A stretch of DNA of 64,000 nucleotides from Bacillus sp. SORGH_AS_0510. Its GTDB lineage: Bacteria > Bacillota > Bacilli > Bacillales > Cytobacillaceae. The notes under the pieces are model-generated. The model saw nothing but the letters and a program-made list of their open reading frames with translations, was not told the DNA's origin and searched no databases. Of this stretch, positions 41,785 through 50,670 are shown piece after piece; within the stretch, counting starts at the first letter, position 1, and each line of letters begins with the position of its first letter. The DNA is taken from the NCBI RefSeq assembly GCF_030818775.1, contig NZ_JAUTAU010000001.1, positions 4,468,001 to 4,532,000 of the forward strand, written 5' to 3'. The position numbers were made by a program, and so were the translations under genes.

Positions 41785-43131
41785 TTATACAAACAAACTT
41801 AGTAATAGAACAAATCCTAATCCAGCTACCGAAATGATCGTCTCAAGTAATGTCCAAGTGGCAAATGTTTCTTTCATACTTAAACCAAAATACTCTTTGA
41901 ACATCCAGAAACCAGCATCGTTCACGTGTGAGGCAATCAAGCTTCCTGCTCCGGTTGCTAGTACAACTAAAGCTAGGTTTACATCGGTTTGACCCAACAT
42001 AGGAATTACTAAACCAGCAGTTGTTAAGGCTGCAACAGTTGCAGAACCTAATGAAATACGTAAGATGGCTGCAATGATCCATGCTAGTAGAATCGGTGAA
42101 ATGTTTGTTCCTTTAAATAATTCCGCTACATAATCACCTACATGACCATTGATTAATACTTGTTTGAAGGCACCACCGCCTCCAATGATTAAAAGCATCA
42201 TGCCAATGTGTGAAATCGCTTCTGAACAAGAGTCCATTACTGTTTTGATTGGGATCTTTCTTGCCAATCCCATTGTATAGATAGCAACTAATAAGGAGAT
42301 TACCATTGCTGGGGAAGCGCCACCAACAAAACGGATAATAGCTAGTAGCGTATTATCTGCAAACCCCATTGTTTTTTGAAGTAATGTAATAATAGTAGCA
42401 ATCGACATTAGAATAACAGGAAGCATAGCGGTAAATACACTGATTCCAAATCCAGGTGTGTCTTCAAGTTTAAACGTTTTGATCTCACCTAAAGAGGCAA
42501 TGTTACCAGTCTTTGAAAATGATGCAGGAACCAACTTTTTAGCTATCTTTGTAAATACAGGTCCAGCGATAATGACAGTTGGAACAGAAATAATAAAACC
42601 GTAAAGTAATACTTGACCAAGATCCGCACCAAATTCACCTGCAATGGTAGTTGGTCCTGGATGCGGCGGTAAAAATCCGTGTGTTACAGATAAAGCGGCT
42701 CCCATTGGAATACCAAGATATAGAATTGACACTCTTAATTGTTTTGAAATGGCAAATACGATTGGAATCAATAAAACTAATCCTACTTCAAAGAATAAAG
42801 CAATACCGATAATGAATGAAGCAGCCACTACAGCCCACTGAATATTCTTTTCACCAAATTTATTCACGAGAGTCATCGCAATGCGCTGCGCGCCACCTGA
42901 ATCTGCAATTAATTTACCCAGCATGGCACCAAGACCGAAGATCAAGGCTATATGTCCAAGTGTTCCACCTAAACCTGCTTCAATGGTTGCGATGATTTCA
43001 TCTAATTTCATTCCAAGCGCAATGGCCACTCCGAATGAGACAATGATCAGTGAAACGAACGTGTTTAATCTTAAACCCATAATTAAAATAAGTAATGCTA
43101 TAATACCAATTGCTACTATTACTAATGGCAT
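41785..43131 (-). CDS. GntP-family gluconate/sugar-acid permease
   Basis: 448 residues, ~12 membrane helices. HIALIFGLGAMLGKLIADSGGAQRIA, THGFLPPHPGPTTIAGEFGADLGQVLLYG and ASHVNDAGFWMFKEYFGLS are GntP family signatures. It imports gluconate, idonate or a related acid with H+. It lies directly after a GntR-family gene on the same strand, divergent from a dehydrogenase operon for sugar acids. Exact substrate is not decided by sequence. Confidence 0.9.
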   Translation of the reverse strand: MPLVIVAIGIIALLILIMGLRLNTFVSLIIVSFGVAIALGMKLDEIIATIEAGLGGTLGHIALIFGLGAMLGKLIADSGGAQRIAMTLVNKFGEKNIQWAVVAASFIIGIALFFEVGLVLLIPIVFAISKQLRVSILYLGIPMGAALSVTHGFLPPHPGPTTIAGEFGADLGQVLLYGFIISVPTVIIAGPVFTKIAKKLVPASFSKTGNIASLGEIKTFKLEDTPGFGISVFTAMLPVILMSIATIITLLQKTMGFADNTLLAIIRFVGGASPAMVISLLVAIYTMGLARKIPIKTVMDSCSEAISHIGMMLLIIGGGGAFKQVLINGHVGDYVAELFKGTNISPILLAWIIAAILRISLGSATVAALTTAGLVIPMLGQTDVNLALVVLATGAGSLIASHVNDAGFWMFKEYFGLSMKETFATWTLLETIISVAGLGFVLLLSLFV

Positions 43132-43156
43132 CCTCTTTCCCCCTAAAATTAAGTTT

Positions 43157-43870
43157 TTATTCTCTAGCTAACATTTGCTGTGACATCCAAAGGTCTTCTA
43201 CTTTACCTTGAACATCGTCAAAATTTTGATGCAATGACTTGATCATTAGGTCTCTATTTTTTGTATTGATCGCATCGATATAAAGCTGATGATTTTCCAC
43301 AATCCGTTCAAAATCATCATATTTTTCTTCGAGACGGGCTCGCATCGATAATAGAATTAAACTTTCCATAACAGGTTTTGCATTATTCCATATCAGCGAA
43401 ATGTAGGAATGATCAATGGAACGAATAATCGTTTCATGGAATAGGACATCTTGAAATGAAAACTCATCGGCATCTTTGTATTTTATGGCAATTTTCATCA
43501 TTTCAAGTATTTTACTAAGTTCTTTTACTAACCCTGTAGTATCTATTTTTACAAGCCGTTCAAAAACAAAGGTTTCGATTAGCAAACGTACATCATAGAT
43601 TTCTTCGATTTCTTTCTTTGTTAAGCCAACAACAACTGCTCCCATTCTTTCTAATCGAATCATATTTTCAGAGGCTAGTATTTTTAATGCTTCACGAATG
43701 GGTGAACGACTTACATTATATTCTTCTGCTAATTTATTTTCCGATAAGATGGTACCGCTTTCAATTAAACCTGAAATAATTTGCATTCTAAGCTCGCAAG
43801 TCACACGCTCACCAGTAGAAGCCTTTGATAGCCATTTTGTGGGATATAGCAATTTCTTAGATTCTGGCAA
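43157..43870 (-). CDS. GntR/FadR-type regulator A of sugar-acid module
   Basis: 237 residues with TTG start after AAGGAGGTAAATTC. The N-terminal winged helix reads SENKLAEEYNVSRSPIREALKILASENMIRLERMGAVVVG; the C-terminal all-helical FCD-like ligand domain follows. It is a close paralogue of the regulator at 44185-44871, sharing RLERMGAVV and similar spacing throughout. A TGTATACA-centred palindrome lies 30-45 bases before its start. Confidence 0.9.
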   Translation of the reverse strand: MPESKKLLYPTKWLSKASTGERVTCELRMQIISGLIESGTILSENKLAEEYNVSRSPIREALKILASENMIRLERMGAVVVGLTKKEIEEIYDVRLLIETFVFERLVKIDTTGLVKELSKILEMMKIAIKYKDADEFSFQDVLFHETIIRSIDHSYISLIWNNAKPVMESLILLSMRARLEEKYDDFERIVENHQLYIDAINTKNRDLMIKSLHQNFDDVQGKVEDLWMSQQMLARE

Positions 43871-43899
43871 GAATTTACCTCCTTTTCAAAAAGTAACAT

Positions 43900-43915
43900 A
43901 CATGTATACAAGTAT
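43900..43915. promoter_or_regulatory. GntR operator-like site before regulator A
   Basis: TACATGTATACAAGTA, imperfect form of the TACTTGTNNACAAGTA pattern also seen at 44056 and 44922. It lies in the promoter region of the regulator-permease operon. Confidence 0.65.
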
Positions 43916-43936
43916 TATAATGCAGATTATTCAAAA

Positions 43937-43950
43937 TGCAAGCGCTTTTA
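43937..43950. promoter_or_regulatory. cre-like box between GntR genes
   Basis: TGCAAGCGCTTTTA matches cre except one of the two last positions. A second, weaker match is on the minus strand at 44003-44016 (TGAAAGCGTTATAT). Confidence 0.5.
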
Positions 43951-44055
43951 TATTATTTTAGATTTATATAAGAATCCCTAATCCACTCCCCTACGATTTT
44001 AAATATAACGCTTTCATTCTCGTTGACAGAATTATCGATATTCATTAAACTTATG

Positions 44056-44067
44056 CTTGTATACAAG
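44056..44067. promoter_or_regulatory. GntR operator-like palindrome before regulator B
   Basis: CTTGTATACAAG, perfect palindrome within GCTTGTATACAAGTAC, ~118 bases before the regulator B start. Same half-site as at 43900 and 44922. Confidence 0.65.
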
Positions 44068-44184
44068 TACACGACAGAATACCTTTTCAAATGTATCTTG
44101 AGGTTTTATTTCCATTTTGGATTTTTTCCTAACTGATAAGAAGAAAACTTTTTTCGCGTAGACTTATAGGGAGAGTTGAAAAGA

Positions 44185-44871
44185 ATGCAGTATCCATCAT
44201 CATGGCTACAAAGAGCCTCACTTGGAGAAATAATCGTAAGTGAGTTAAGATTAAAAATTATTAATGGCACCATTCCTACGGGAGCACTATTATCTGAGAA
44301 TCAGATAGCATCTGAATTCGGGACTAGTCGATCACCAGTCAGAGAGGCTTTGAGAACGCTTGCTGGTGAAGGGTTGATCCGTTTAGAAAGGATGGGTGCT
44401 GTGGTATTAGGCTTAACATCAAAGGATATAGATGAACTAAACGATGTTCGTTTTATGATTGAAAGCTTTGTATTACAACGTCTGGCTGAGATTGATAATA
44501 AGCCATTAGTAGAAACCCTTACTAAGATTATCGACAAGATGGAACTAGCGGGGAAGCACCAAGACATTATTGAATTTTCTTATCAAGACCTATGTTTCCA
44601 TGAAGAAATGATTTTGGGAATCAACCATACAAGAATTTCACATTTATGGAATAGTATACGGGAAATCGTTTTAACCGCTCTACTAGTAGCAACCGGAGAA
44701 CGATTTGTAGGAAAAACACATGAAATAGAACCTCTCATTGAGAAACACCGATTAATTGTCAAAGCACTAGTTTCAAAAGATTTTCAGCTAATTGAAGAAC
44801 TAATTCATGAACATTTTAAAGATACTCGTAAAACTGTTAGTGAAACCCTGTTAAAAAGGAACCATGAGTAA
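44185..44871 (+). CDS. GntR/FadR-type regulator B of sugar-acid module
   Basis: 228 residues. The winged helix reads SENQIASEFGTSRSPVREALRTLAGEGLIRLERMGAVVLG, then the helical ligand domain with NDVRFMIESFVLQRLAEID. Start at ATG 44185; TTG 44176 is also possible next to GGGAGAG. Paralogue of regulator A on the other strand. It precedes the dehydrogenase operon and likely represses it through the TACTTGT..ACAAGTA sites. Confidence 0.88.
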   Translation: MQYPSSWLQRASLGEIIVSELRLKIINGTIPTGALLSENQIASEFGTSRSPVREALRTLAGEGLIRLERMGAVVLGLTSKDIDELNDVRFMIESFVLQRLAEIDNKPLVETLTKIIDKMELAGKHQDIIEFSYQDLCFHEEMILGINHTRISHLWNSIREIVLTALLVATGERFVGKTHEIEPLIEKHRLIVKALVSKDFQLIEELIHEHFKDTRKTVSETLLKRNHE

Positions 44872-44921
44872 TAATTGAAGGTTAACATCTTTTTAAATAA
44901 GAGATGATGATCCTTTTTATT

Positions 44922-44939
44922 CTACTTGTCGACAAGTAG
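44922..44939. promoter_or_regulatory. operator palindrome before dehydrogenase operon
   Basis: CTACTTGTCGACAAGTAG, perfect 18-bp palindrome, with a weaker copy (CTTGTCGACAGG) at ~44978-44989 just before the dehydrogenase ribosome site. Same CTTGT..ACAAG half-sites as the other GntR-type sites but with a CG centre. Confidence 0.72.
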
Positions 44940-45018
44940 ACAACATAATAATTTAAGGTTAATATCCTTTTGCTCGTCTTGTCGACAGGTAGACAACTAA
45001 AAATTGGAGGTTATAAGA

Positions 45019-46041
45019 ATGGCAGTTATGAAGGCGGGTTTATATCTTTCTGAAAAAAAAGTAATGGTTGGGGAGCTAGATAAACCAACTTTAAATCAAG
45101 GTGAAGCCCTTATTCGCGTCTCCTACGCTGGGATTTGTGGAACGGATATGATGATTTATTCAGGAAAACACCCTCGTGCAAAAGCACCACTTGCAATGGG
45201 CCATGAGTTTAGCGGTGTCATTGAAGAATTGAACGGAGAGTCAGCATTTTCAGTTGGAGACCGCGTGGTTATTGAACCAACTCTTAGCTGCGGAACGTGT
45301 GAAGCCTGTGCATCTGGACAATCTCATGTTTGTAAAACATTAAAGCTCATTGGTATCGATATGCATGGTGGGTTTGCAGAATACGCGGCAGTTCCTCTAC
45401 ATCGACTTCATGTGATTCCTGAGGGATTATCAGATGCCCACGCAGCCTTAGCGGAACCTGTAGCAGTGGCTGTTCACACTGTAAGACGCTCCAATCTGAA
45501 GGTAGGCGATGATGTTGTCATTTTAGGTGCAGGCCCCATTGGTTTACTCATTGGCCTAATGGCGAAACAGGCTGGGGCCAACCAAATCATCGTTTCCGAT
45601 ATTAGTCCTTACCGATTGGAAAAAGCAAGAGAACTAGGTTTTACCGCAATGGATGCTAAAGCAGTAGATGTTACGGAAAAAGTTTTATCGCTAACAAATG
45701 GAATTGGGGCAGATATTGTTTTTGAAGTGGCTGGTACACAAATTACGGCTCAACAAATGGTTGAAGTGTGCAGAATCCAAGGACAAATTATGGTCGTTAG
45801 CGTATACAAACAAGCACCGGCTATCAATCTAGCAGGAATGCACTTTAAAGAAATATCGATCGCAACTACACGATGTTATAGTGGCAGTGATTTTAAAACT
45901 GCTATTCAACTAATGGCAAGTGGAAAGATTGATGTTTCTCCATTTATTTCTCATGAGTTACCGCTAGAGAAGATTGAAGAAGGCTTTAAGTTAATGGAGA
46001 ATCCAGATGTTTCTTTAAAAATATTATTTCAGCCTAATTGA
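45019..46041 (+). CDS. zinc-dependent medium-chain dehydrogenase, sugar-acid/polyol type
   Basis: 340 residues from ATG 45019 after GGAGGTTATAAGA. YAGICGTDMMIYSG and GHEFSGVIEE hold catalytic zinc ligands, CGTCEACASGQSHVC the four structural-zinc Cys, and VVILGAGPIGLLIGLMAK the NAD fold. It resembles L-idonate 5-dehydrogenase, L-galactonate and threonine dehydrogenase types. It is 17 bases before a KduD-like reductase, so oxidation and reduction of a C6 acid (idonate/gluconate or a 3-deoxy acid) is likely. Confidence 0.88.
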   Translation: MAVMKAGLYLSEKKVMVGELDKPTLNQGEALIRVSYAGICGTDMMIYSGKHPRAKAPLAMGHEFSGVIEELNGESAFSVGDRVVIEPTLSCGTCEACASGQSHVCKTLKLIGIDMHGGFAEYAAVPLHRLHVIPEGLSDAHAALAEPVAVAVHTVRRSNLKVGDDVVILGAGPIGLLIGLMAKQAGANQIIVSDISPYRLEKARELGFTAMDAKAVDVTEKVLSLTNGIGADIVFEVAGTQITAQQMVEVCRIQGQIMVVSVYKQAPAINLAGMHFKEISIATTRCYSGSDFKTAIQLMASGKIDVSPFISHELPLEKIEEGFKLMENPDVSLKILFQPN

Positions 46042-46057
46042 TGAAGGAGGAGCAAAG

Positions 46058-46819
46058 ATGGTACTCGAATTATTTAAACTAGACGGAAAAGTTGCAGCTA
46101 TCACGGGAGCTACTAGAGGAATTGGACGTTCAATAGCTCTCTCTTTAGCGGAAGCGGGTGCAGATATTGCCCTCCTTCAACGTTCCCCTGAACAATCTGA
46201 TGTTAAGGAAGAAATCGAAGCATTAGGTAGAAAATGCTTGATTGTTCCTTGTGATTTGGAAAATGTCGAACAAGTAAAAGCTGCCATTCCTCATGTGGTT
46301 TCACATTTTGGCAAAATTGATATTTTAGTTAATAATGCAGGCATCCAACGCCGGTCACCTTCAGTAGATTTCTCAGAACAGGATTGGGATGATGTGATCA
46401 ATGTCAATTTAAAGACAGTTTGGATCCTATGTCAGCAAGCTGGCCGCTATATGGTTCCAAATGGAAAAGGAAAAATCATTAATATGGCATCCCTTCTCTC
46501 CTTTCAAGGCGGATTGACGGTTCCAGCTTATGCTGCAGCCAAAGGTGGCGTGGCCCAGTTAACGAAAGCATTATCGAATGAATGGGCCAAGCATAATGTG
46601 AATGTCAATGCGATTGTCCCTGGCTATATTGCAACAGACATGAATACGGCACTTATTAATGATGAGACGCGTAATCGACAAATTCTCGAGCGAATCCCCT
46701 CAGGACGTTGGGGAAATCCAGAAGATTTTAATGGGACTGTTGTGTATCTTGCATCAGATGCCTCCAATTATGTACATGGGCATTTATTAGCTGTCGATGG
46801 TGGATGGCTAGGAAGATAA
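46058..46819 (+). CDS. SDR oxidoreductase, KduD/gluconate 5-dehydrogenase type
   Basis: 253 residues. GATRGIGRSIALSLAEAGADI is the NAD(P) motif, NNAGIQRR the structural motif and YAAAKGGV the catalytic Tyr-Lys. The run LSFQGGLTVPAYAAAKGGV and ILERIPSGRWGNPEDFNG is closest to KduD (2-dehydro-3-deoxy-D-gluconate 5-dehydrogenase) as I remember that family; gluconate 5-dehydrogenase is the alternative. GAAGGAGGAGCAAAG precedes the ATG. Confidence 0.87.
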   Translation: MVLELFKLDGKVAAITGATRGIGRSIALSLAEAGADIALLQRSPEQSDVKEEIEALGRKCLIVPCDLENVEQVKAAIPHVVSHFGKIDILVNNAGIQRRSPSVDFSEQDWDDVINVNLKTVWILCQQAGRYMVPNGKGKIINMASLLSFQGGLTVPAYAAAKGGVAQLTKALSNEWAKHNVNVNAIVPGYIATDMNTALINDETRNRQILERIPSGRWGNPEDFNGTVVYLASDASNYVHGHLLAVDGGWLGR

Positions 46820-46840
46820 GTGATGAGCAGCATTAATCAA

Positions 46841-46888
46841 AGCATGAAGACTGGCGAATTAATTGTGCCGGTCTCATGCTTTTTATTG
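46841..46888 (+). terminator. terminator of dehydrogenase operon
   Basis: AGCATGAAGACTGGC and GCCGGTCTCATGCT pair with small bulges, followed by TTTTATT. Confidence 0.8.
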
Positions 46889-46958
46889 TGATTCTCGGCA
46901 GATAATAAAAAAACACCACCCGAAAAGGATAACTGTCCAAGGTTTTAACTGGCACTGC

Positions 46959-47921
46959 TTATGGACAGAATAAAGATAATCTCTCTTGTATACCTTCTAA
47001 AACCTCTTCTGGCACTTTCTTAACTTTGATTTCCCCACCTAGAAAAAGTAGCCAATTTGTTATTTCGACCAATTCTTCGGGATTAGTAACATTAATAAAA
47101 GTCTTTAGAATGGCTGTGGTTTGGTATGGATCCATATAAGAGATTGAAATTTTTAATGGATGGTATTTTTTGAACTGGGCAATCGCTTTTGGACCAAGTT
47201 CAAGGACAAGGTTAATCTCTTCTTCCTGTTTACTTAGTTTTTCTATAATCTTTTTCTTACTTAATCTTTTTTTCGTAGGGATTGGTTCGACATTGGTAAG
47301 ATTGTCGACAGGAATAATCTGTTTCTTTTCTTCCTCTAAGTTGAAGCCTTCAATCATCCAAACGCTTTTTTCACGATATAGGTGCAAGAGATAAATGGGA
47401 TAAGACTTTATTCCCTTCTCTTCGTTGATGGTAATCAATAAATAGCTATCTAGAAGAAGGAGTTGGATGAGTTTTTCCAACATAGGATGGGGCAGGTCTG
47501 ACAGATCAAGTAGGTCAGGATTATTCGGATTGGTACCTTCAAATAGCAAGATTTGATTTAAATGGACAAGGTCCTCTTGCTGATTCTCTGAGATGAGCCC
47601 TAGTAACTTTTCAGCTAAAGACTGACGGCTCTTTAGATATGGGAGTTGTTGATTTCTTGTGGCCATAAAGGCAATAAAAAGCGCTTTAATCTCATTATCG
47701 GTAAAGCGGACTGTTGGAAGGACAGAGTTGTTCATGACAAAGTAACCCCCATCCCTTCCAACCTCAGCGACAAGGGGCATCCCCATGGCTTCAATTTCTC
47801 TGATATCTCGAATAGCTGTCGAGCGAGAGATGTTAAATTCTCGCATGATTTCAGAAATGGTAAAATTGGCGCGGTTGTTAATATACCGCATGATGGTATT
47901 AATCCGTTCCACTTTTTTCAT
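46959..47921 (-). CDS. YafY-type HTH/WYL transcriptional regulator
   Basis: 320 residues. The N-terminal HTH is TISEIMREFNISRSTAIRDIREIEAMGMPLVAEVGRDGGYFV, and a WYL-like domain sits around residues 160-215 (SYPIYLLHLYREKSVWMIEGFNL). The C-terminal region follows the usual WYL extension. AGGAGAACCCG precedes the ATG. It is divergent from the GyrI-like gene at 48031, which it probably controls; WYL domains bind small ligands or nucleic acid. Confidence 0.87.
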   Translation of the reverse strand: MKKVERINTIMRYINNRANFTISEIMREFNISRSTAIRDIREIEAMGMPLVAEVGRDGGYFVMNNSVLPTVRFTDNEIKALFIAFMATRNQQLPYLKSRQSLAEKLLGLISENQQEDLVHLNQILLFEGTNPNNPDLLDLSDLPHPMLEKLIQLLLLDSYLLITINEEKGIKSYPIYLLHLYREKSVWMIEGFNLEEEKKQIIPVDNLTNVEPIPTKKRLSKKKIIEKLSKQEEEINLVLELGPKAIAQFKKYHPLKISISYMDPYQTTAILKTFINVTNPEELVEITNWLLFLGGEIKVKKVPEEVLEGIQERLSLFCP

Positions 47922-48030
47922 CGGGTTCTCCTAAACAGTATCATTTTTTGACATAATTAAAGACTATTATAATCTCATCAGATGAAAAAACAATCATTTG
48001 ATTCATTTTAAAAAAAGGAAGGTTTTGAAT

Positions 48031-48510
48031 ATGGCAGATTATACCCTAGAAGAAAAAGACAGCTTCACCGTTTTAGGTATCGGAACAGAGCTTAAGAGCC
48101 ACTACACTGACTATGCTGGTATTAACAAGGAAAAGGCAGACTTTTGGTCGGCCGTCAAAGAAGATGGTACGCTTGATAAGTTAAAAGCCTTAGCCACAAA
48201 TGATTACATTTTTGTCGTAAATGAAGCAGTGAATAACAAGATGATGCATTATGCTGGCGTCATGACAGAGGCATCAATACCAGAAGCAACTAGAATGATC
48301 CAATTTCCAAAGGGAGAATACCTGGTTGTAAAAGGGGAAGCAGCGACAAATGAAGAATTAAGTAATATGGTTACTGGCATTGCCTTTGGTCAAGTATTGC
48401 CTGAAGTAAAGAATGTTGCCTATGTTGGCGGGCCAAATACAGCAGTTATAATGGGGCAACGCAACGACCTAGTATTTGGTGAAATGTGGATTCCTGTTGT
48501 TAGGAAATAA
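48031..48510 (+). CDS. GyrI-like small-molecule-binding protein
   Basis: 159 residues from ATG 48031 after GGAAGGTTTTGAAT. The DSFTVLGIGTELKS opening, the middle YAGVMTEASIPEATRMIQFPKGEYLVVKGEA and the end FGEMWIPVVRK are the AraC effector-binding/GyrI fold, as in stand-alone multidrug-binding or cyclopropanoid-hydrolase-like proteins. It is translationally close to the next gene (14 bases) and divergent from the WYL regulator. Confidence 0.85.
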   Translation: MADYTLEEKDSFTVLGIGTELKSHYTDYAGINKEKADFWSAVKEDGTLDKLKALATNDYIFVVNEAVNNKMMHYAGVMTEASIPEATRMIQFPKGEYLVVKGEAATNEELSNMVTGIAFGQVLPEVKNVAYVGGPNTAVIMGQRNDLVFGEMWIPVVRK

Positions 48511-48524
48511 AAGGAGCGATGGAA

Positions 48525-48992
48525 TTGTCTTATATCGTTGATTTTAAAAATGTGTCTACAGTTGGTTTAGATTCCTCACCTGTTGCAGAGGCGCTTGCTG
48601 GTTTACGTGCGAATGAAGCCCGTTACTTTATGAACAAATACAAGCATGAATTTACGGTTGTTCCAGCTAGCGAGTCCTGCGAGACCCTTGATTATGTGAA
48701 CCGAATTTTAAAAGAAGAACGTGATATTGAGTTTACAGCAAAACCTTTAGAAACGTCGCGTTTTCAAGTGGAAAATATCAATTGGACCTACGTCTTTTAT
48801 GAGGATGGTCTTTCAGTCAACGTCTTGTATACGATTGATGGTCCTAAGCCAAAGCGGGCCGTTGGTTTTAAGCTTTCTGAGGGTATGGAAGTTCCAAAGG
48901 AATTAGAAGGGAAGTTTAAGTTTGCTAGGCAGAAGTCTAAACTAGCGGGAACGATTCGGGGTTCGTATTTTGTTATTAAAGGTGAATATTAA
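48525..48992 (+). CDS. unrecognised ~155-aa protein, partner of GyrI-like gene
   Basis: 155 residues. TTG 48525 is preferred: AAGGAG lies eight bases upstream, whereas ATG 48519 is only two bases from it. No signal peptide or membrane helix. It reads YIVDFKNVSTVGLDSSPVAE at the start, WTYVFYEDGLSVNVLYTIDG in the middle, and RQKSKLAGTIRGSYFVIKGE at the end. I do not recognise the family. A decayed copy of its last third lies at 55500-55683. Confidence 0.7.
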   Translation: MSYIVDFKNVSTVGLDSSPVAEALAGLRANEARYFMNKYKHEFTVVPASESCETLDYVNRILKEERDIEFTAKPLETSRFQVENINWTYVFYEDGLSVNVLYTIDGPKPKRAVGFKLSEGMEVPKELEGKFKFARQKSKLAGTIRGSYFVIKGEY

Positions 48993-49000
48993 ATTTAGCA

Positions 49001-49045
49001 AAAACAGCACCTCTCCAGCAAATTTGAGGGTGCTGTTTTTTTTTT
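49001..49045 (+). terminator. terminator of WYL-controlled operon
   Basis: AAACAGCACCTC and GAGGGTGCTGTTT pair, followed by a run of ten T. Confidence 0.9.
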
Positions 49046-49070
49046 ACAAACATAAAACCAGAGATAGTAA

Positions 49071-49095
49071 AATAAGCGGAATTTTTCCGTTTATT
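49071..49095. repeat. AATAAGCGGAA...TTCCGTTTATT hairpin repeat
   Basis: A near-palindrome of 25 bases, preceded by CCAGAGATAGTAA. Close variants, including CCAGCGATTGTAA with AATAAGCG, lie at 54290-54440, so this is a dispersed short repeat. Confidence 0.7.
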
Positions 49096-49154
49096 TTTCA
49101 AACAAATTGAATCAACATTCAGTTATAAAGAGTAATGATACATTAAACCGTGGC

Positions 49155-49188
49155 CAATAAAAGAAGGAGACCTCTACTGAGATCTCCT
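49155..49188 (-). terminator. terminator of glutamate decarboxylase gene
   Basis: On the minus strand AGGAGA-N12-TCTCCT followed by TCTTTTATT, 13 bases after the stop. Confidence 0.75.
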
Positions 49189-49200
49189 CTAGTGCTCCAC

Positions 49201-50670
49201 TCAGTGATGAAACCCATTGTCACATTTCGTATCATGTGGCATAGGTCCGTCCAGGGAGTCCAGAAAGGCGACGGCTTGTTTTAGGTTCATCAGAAACAAA
49301 TGCGCGAGATCCATGGAAAATCCATTTCGAACCACCACGCGCATTATTGTCACCTCTTCCATATCTGGCGGTAATGGATAGGCAGGTACTTGCCAACCAA
49401 ACACACGCAATTGCCGAGACAAATCATAAAGATTCCAGTTTGATGTATATCCATCTTTCATTCGCCAAGCGAAAACCGGAATATTCGAACCATCGGACAA
49501 AAGTTTGAACGGTGCCATCTCCTGAATCTCCTTGCTAAGAAAAAGAGCGACTTTCTGTGAAGCTCTTTGCACATCATGGTACCCACTTTTTCCTAAACGC
49601 AGGTAATTGTAATATTGCAGGAGCACTTGCGCACCAGGACGAGAGAAATTCAGGGCAAAAGTCGGCATGTTCCCACCAAGATAGGACACGCGGAAGATGA
49701 GGTCCTCAGGAAGATCTTCCGCTTCCCGCCAAATAATCCAACCCAGCCCAGGATACACTAGTCCATATTTATGTCCAGATACATTGATGGACTTCACCCT
49801 CGGTAATTGAAAATCCCAGACCAAATCTGGTTGAAGAAACGGTGCGATAAATCCTCCCGAAGCCGCATCCACATGCATGGGAATGTCGAGGCCCGTCCTT
49901 TCCTGCAAATCATCCAGCGCACTCGCAATCGCAGCAACTGGTTCGTAAATCCCTGTATACGTCTCACCAAGAATTGGTACCACACCAATCGTATTTTCAT
50001 CCACGGCAGCGAGAACTCCCTGAGGATCCAAATAAGGATGCTCTGGGCTAATCTTCACATAACGGGGTTCGACCTCCCAATAGTTCGCGAATTTTTCCCA
50101 GACAACCTGAACAGCGGAACTGAACACTATATTTGGGCGATCCGTCTCCTTCCCTTCCTTTTTGCGTGCATTTTGCCAGCGTCTTTTTAACGCAAGCCCC
50201 CCGAGCATACATGCCTCAGAAGAACCAGTTGTTGAAACGCCCATCGTCGTAAGGGGGTTGGGAGCATGCCAGAGGTTAGCTAGAATGCGGACACACCGCT
50301 CCTCAATTGCGGCTGTCTGAGGATATTCGTCCTTGTCAATCATGTTCTTGTCGAATGATTTGGCATATAAGTCTTTTGCAGCAGGCTCCATCCATGTGCT
50401 AACGAATGTTGCAAGATTCAGGCGGGCATTGCCATCCAGAGCAATTTCATCATGAACGATTTGATAAGCTGTTTCAGGTAACATCCCTTCATCTGGCATT
50501 TGAAAGCGCGGAACAGCTAATTCTCCTTCGCGGGCAAAAAGAGGATTCACAGAAAATTCGTGAGGCAACTCCCTTTGCACGTGATGCGGTAGACATTGTG
50601 AGTTATCTGGCAAGTCCTTTTTTCCTGCATATGTATCGTTTTGAATTTCTGGTTTTCGATCCTGTGGCAT
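49201..50670 (-). CDS. gadB: glutamate decarboxylase
   Basis: 489 residues, PLP-dependent. STGSSEACMLGGLALKRRW is the cofactor/phosphate region, VDAASGGFIAPF the Asp, and SINVSGHKYGLVYPG holds the PLP Lys. The length and His-rich end match GadB, which converts glutamate to GABA and consumes a proton, an acid-resistance reaction. No gadC antiporter is next to it. GGAGG six bases before the ATG. It is somewhat richer in G+C than the neighbouring genes. A truncated copy of its first third is at 54931-55410. Confidence 0.94.
   Translation of the reverse strand: MPQDRKPEIQNDTYAGKKDLPDNSQCLPHHVQRELPHEFSVNPLFAREGELAVPRFQMPDEGMLPETAYQIVHDEIALDGNARLNLATFVSTWMEPAAKDLYAKSFDKNMIDKDEYPQTAAIEERCVRILANLWHAPNPLTTMGVSTTGSSEACMLGGLALKRRWQNARKKEGKETDRPNIVFSSAVQVVWEKFANYWEVEPRYVKISPEHPYLDPQGVLAAVDENTIGVVPILGETYTGIYEPVAAIASALDDLQERTGLDIPMHVDAASGGFIAPFLQPDLVWDFQLPRVKSINVSGHKYGLVYPGLGWIIWREAEDLPEDLIFRVSYLGGNMPTFALNFSRPGAQVLLQYYNYLRLGKSGYHDVQRASQKVALFLSKEIQEMAPFKLLSDGSNIPVFAWRMKDGYTSNWNLYDLSRQLRVFGWQVPAYPLPPDMEEVTIMRVVVRNGFSMDLAHLFLMNLKQAVAFLDSLDGPMPHDTKCDNGFHH

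Noticed and set aside
49807..50190. Plus-strand ORF of ~127 codons opposite gadB
   Set aside because: Shadow of the decarboxylase; no ribosome site and low-complexity translation.
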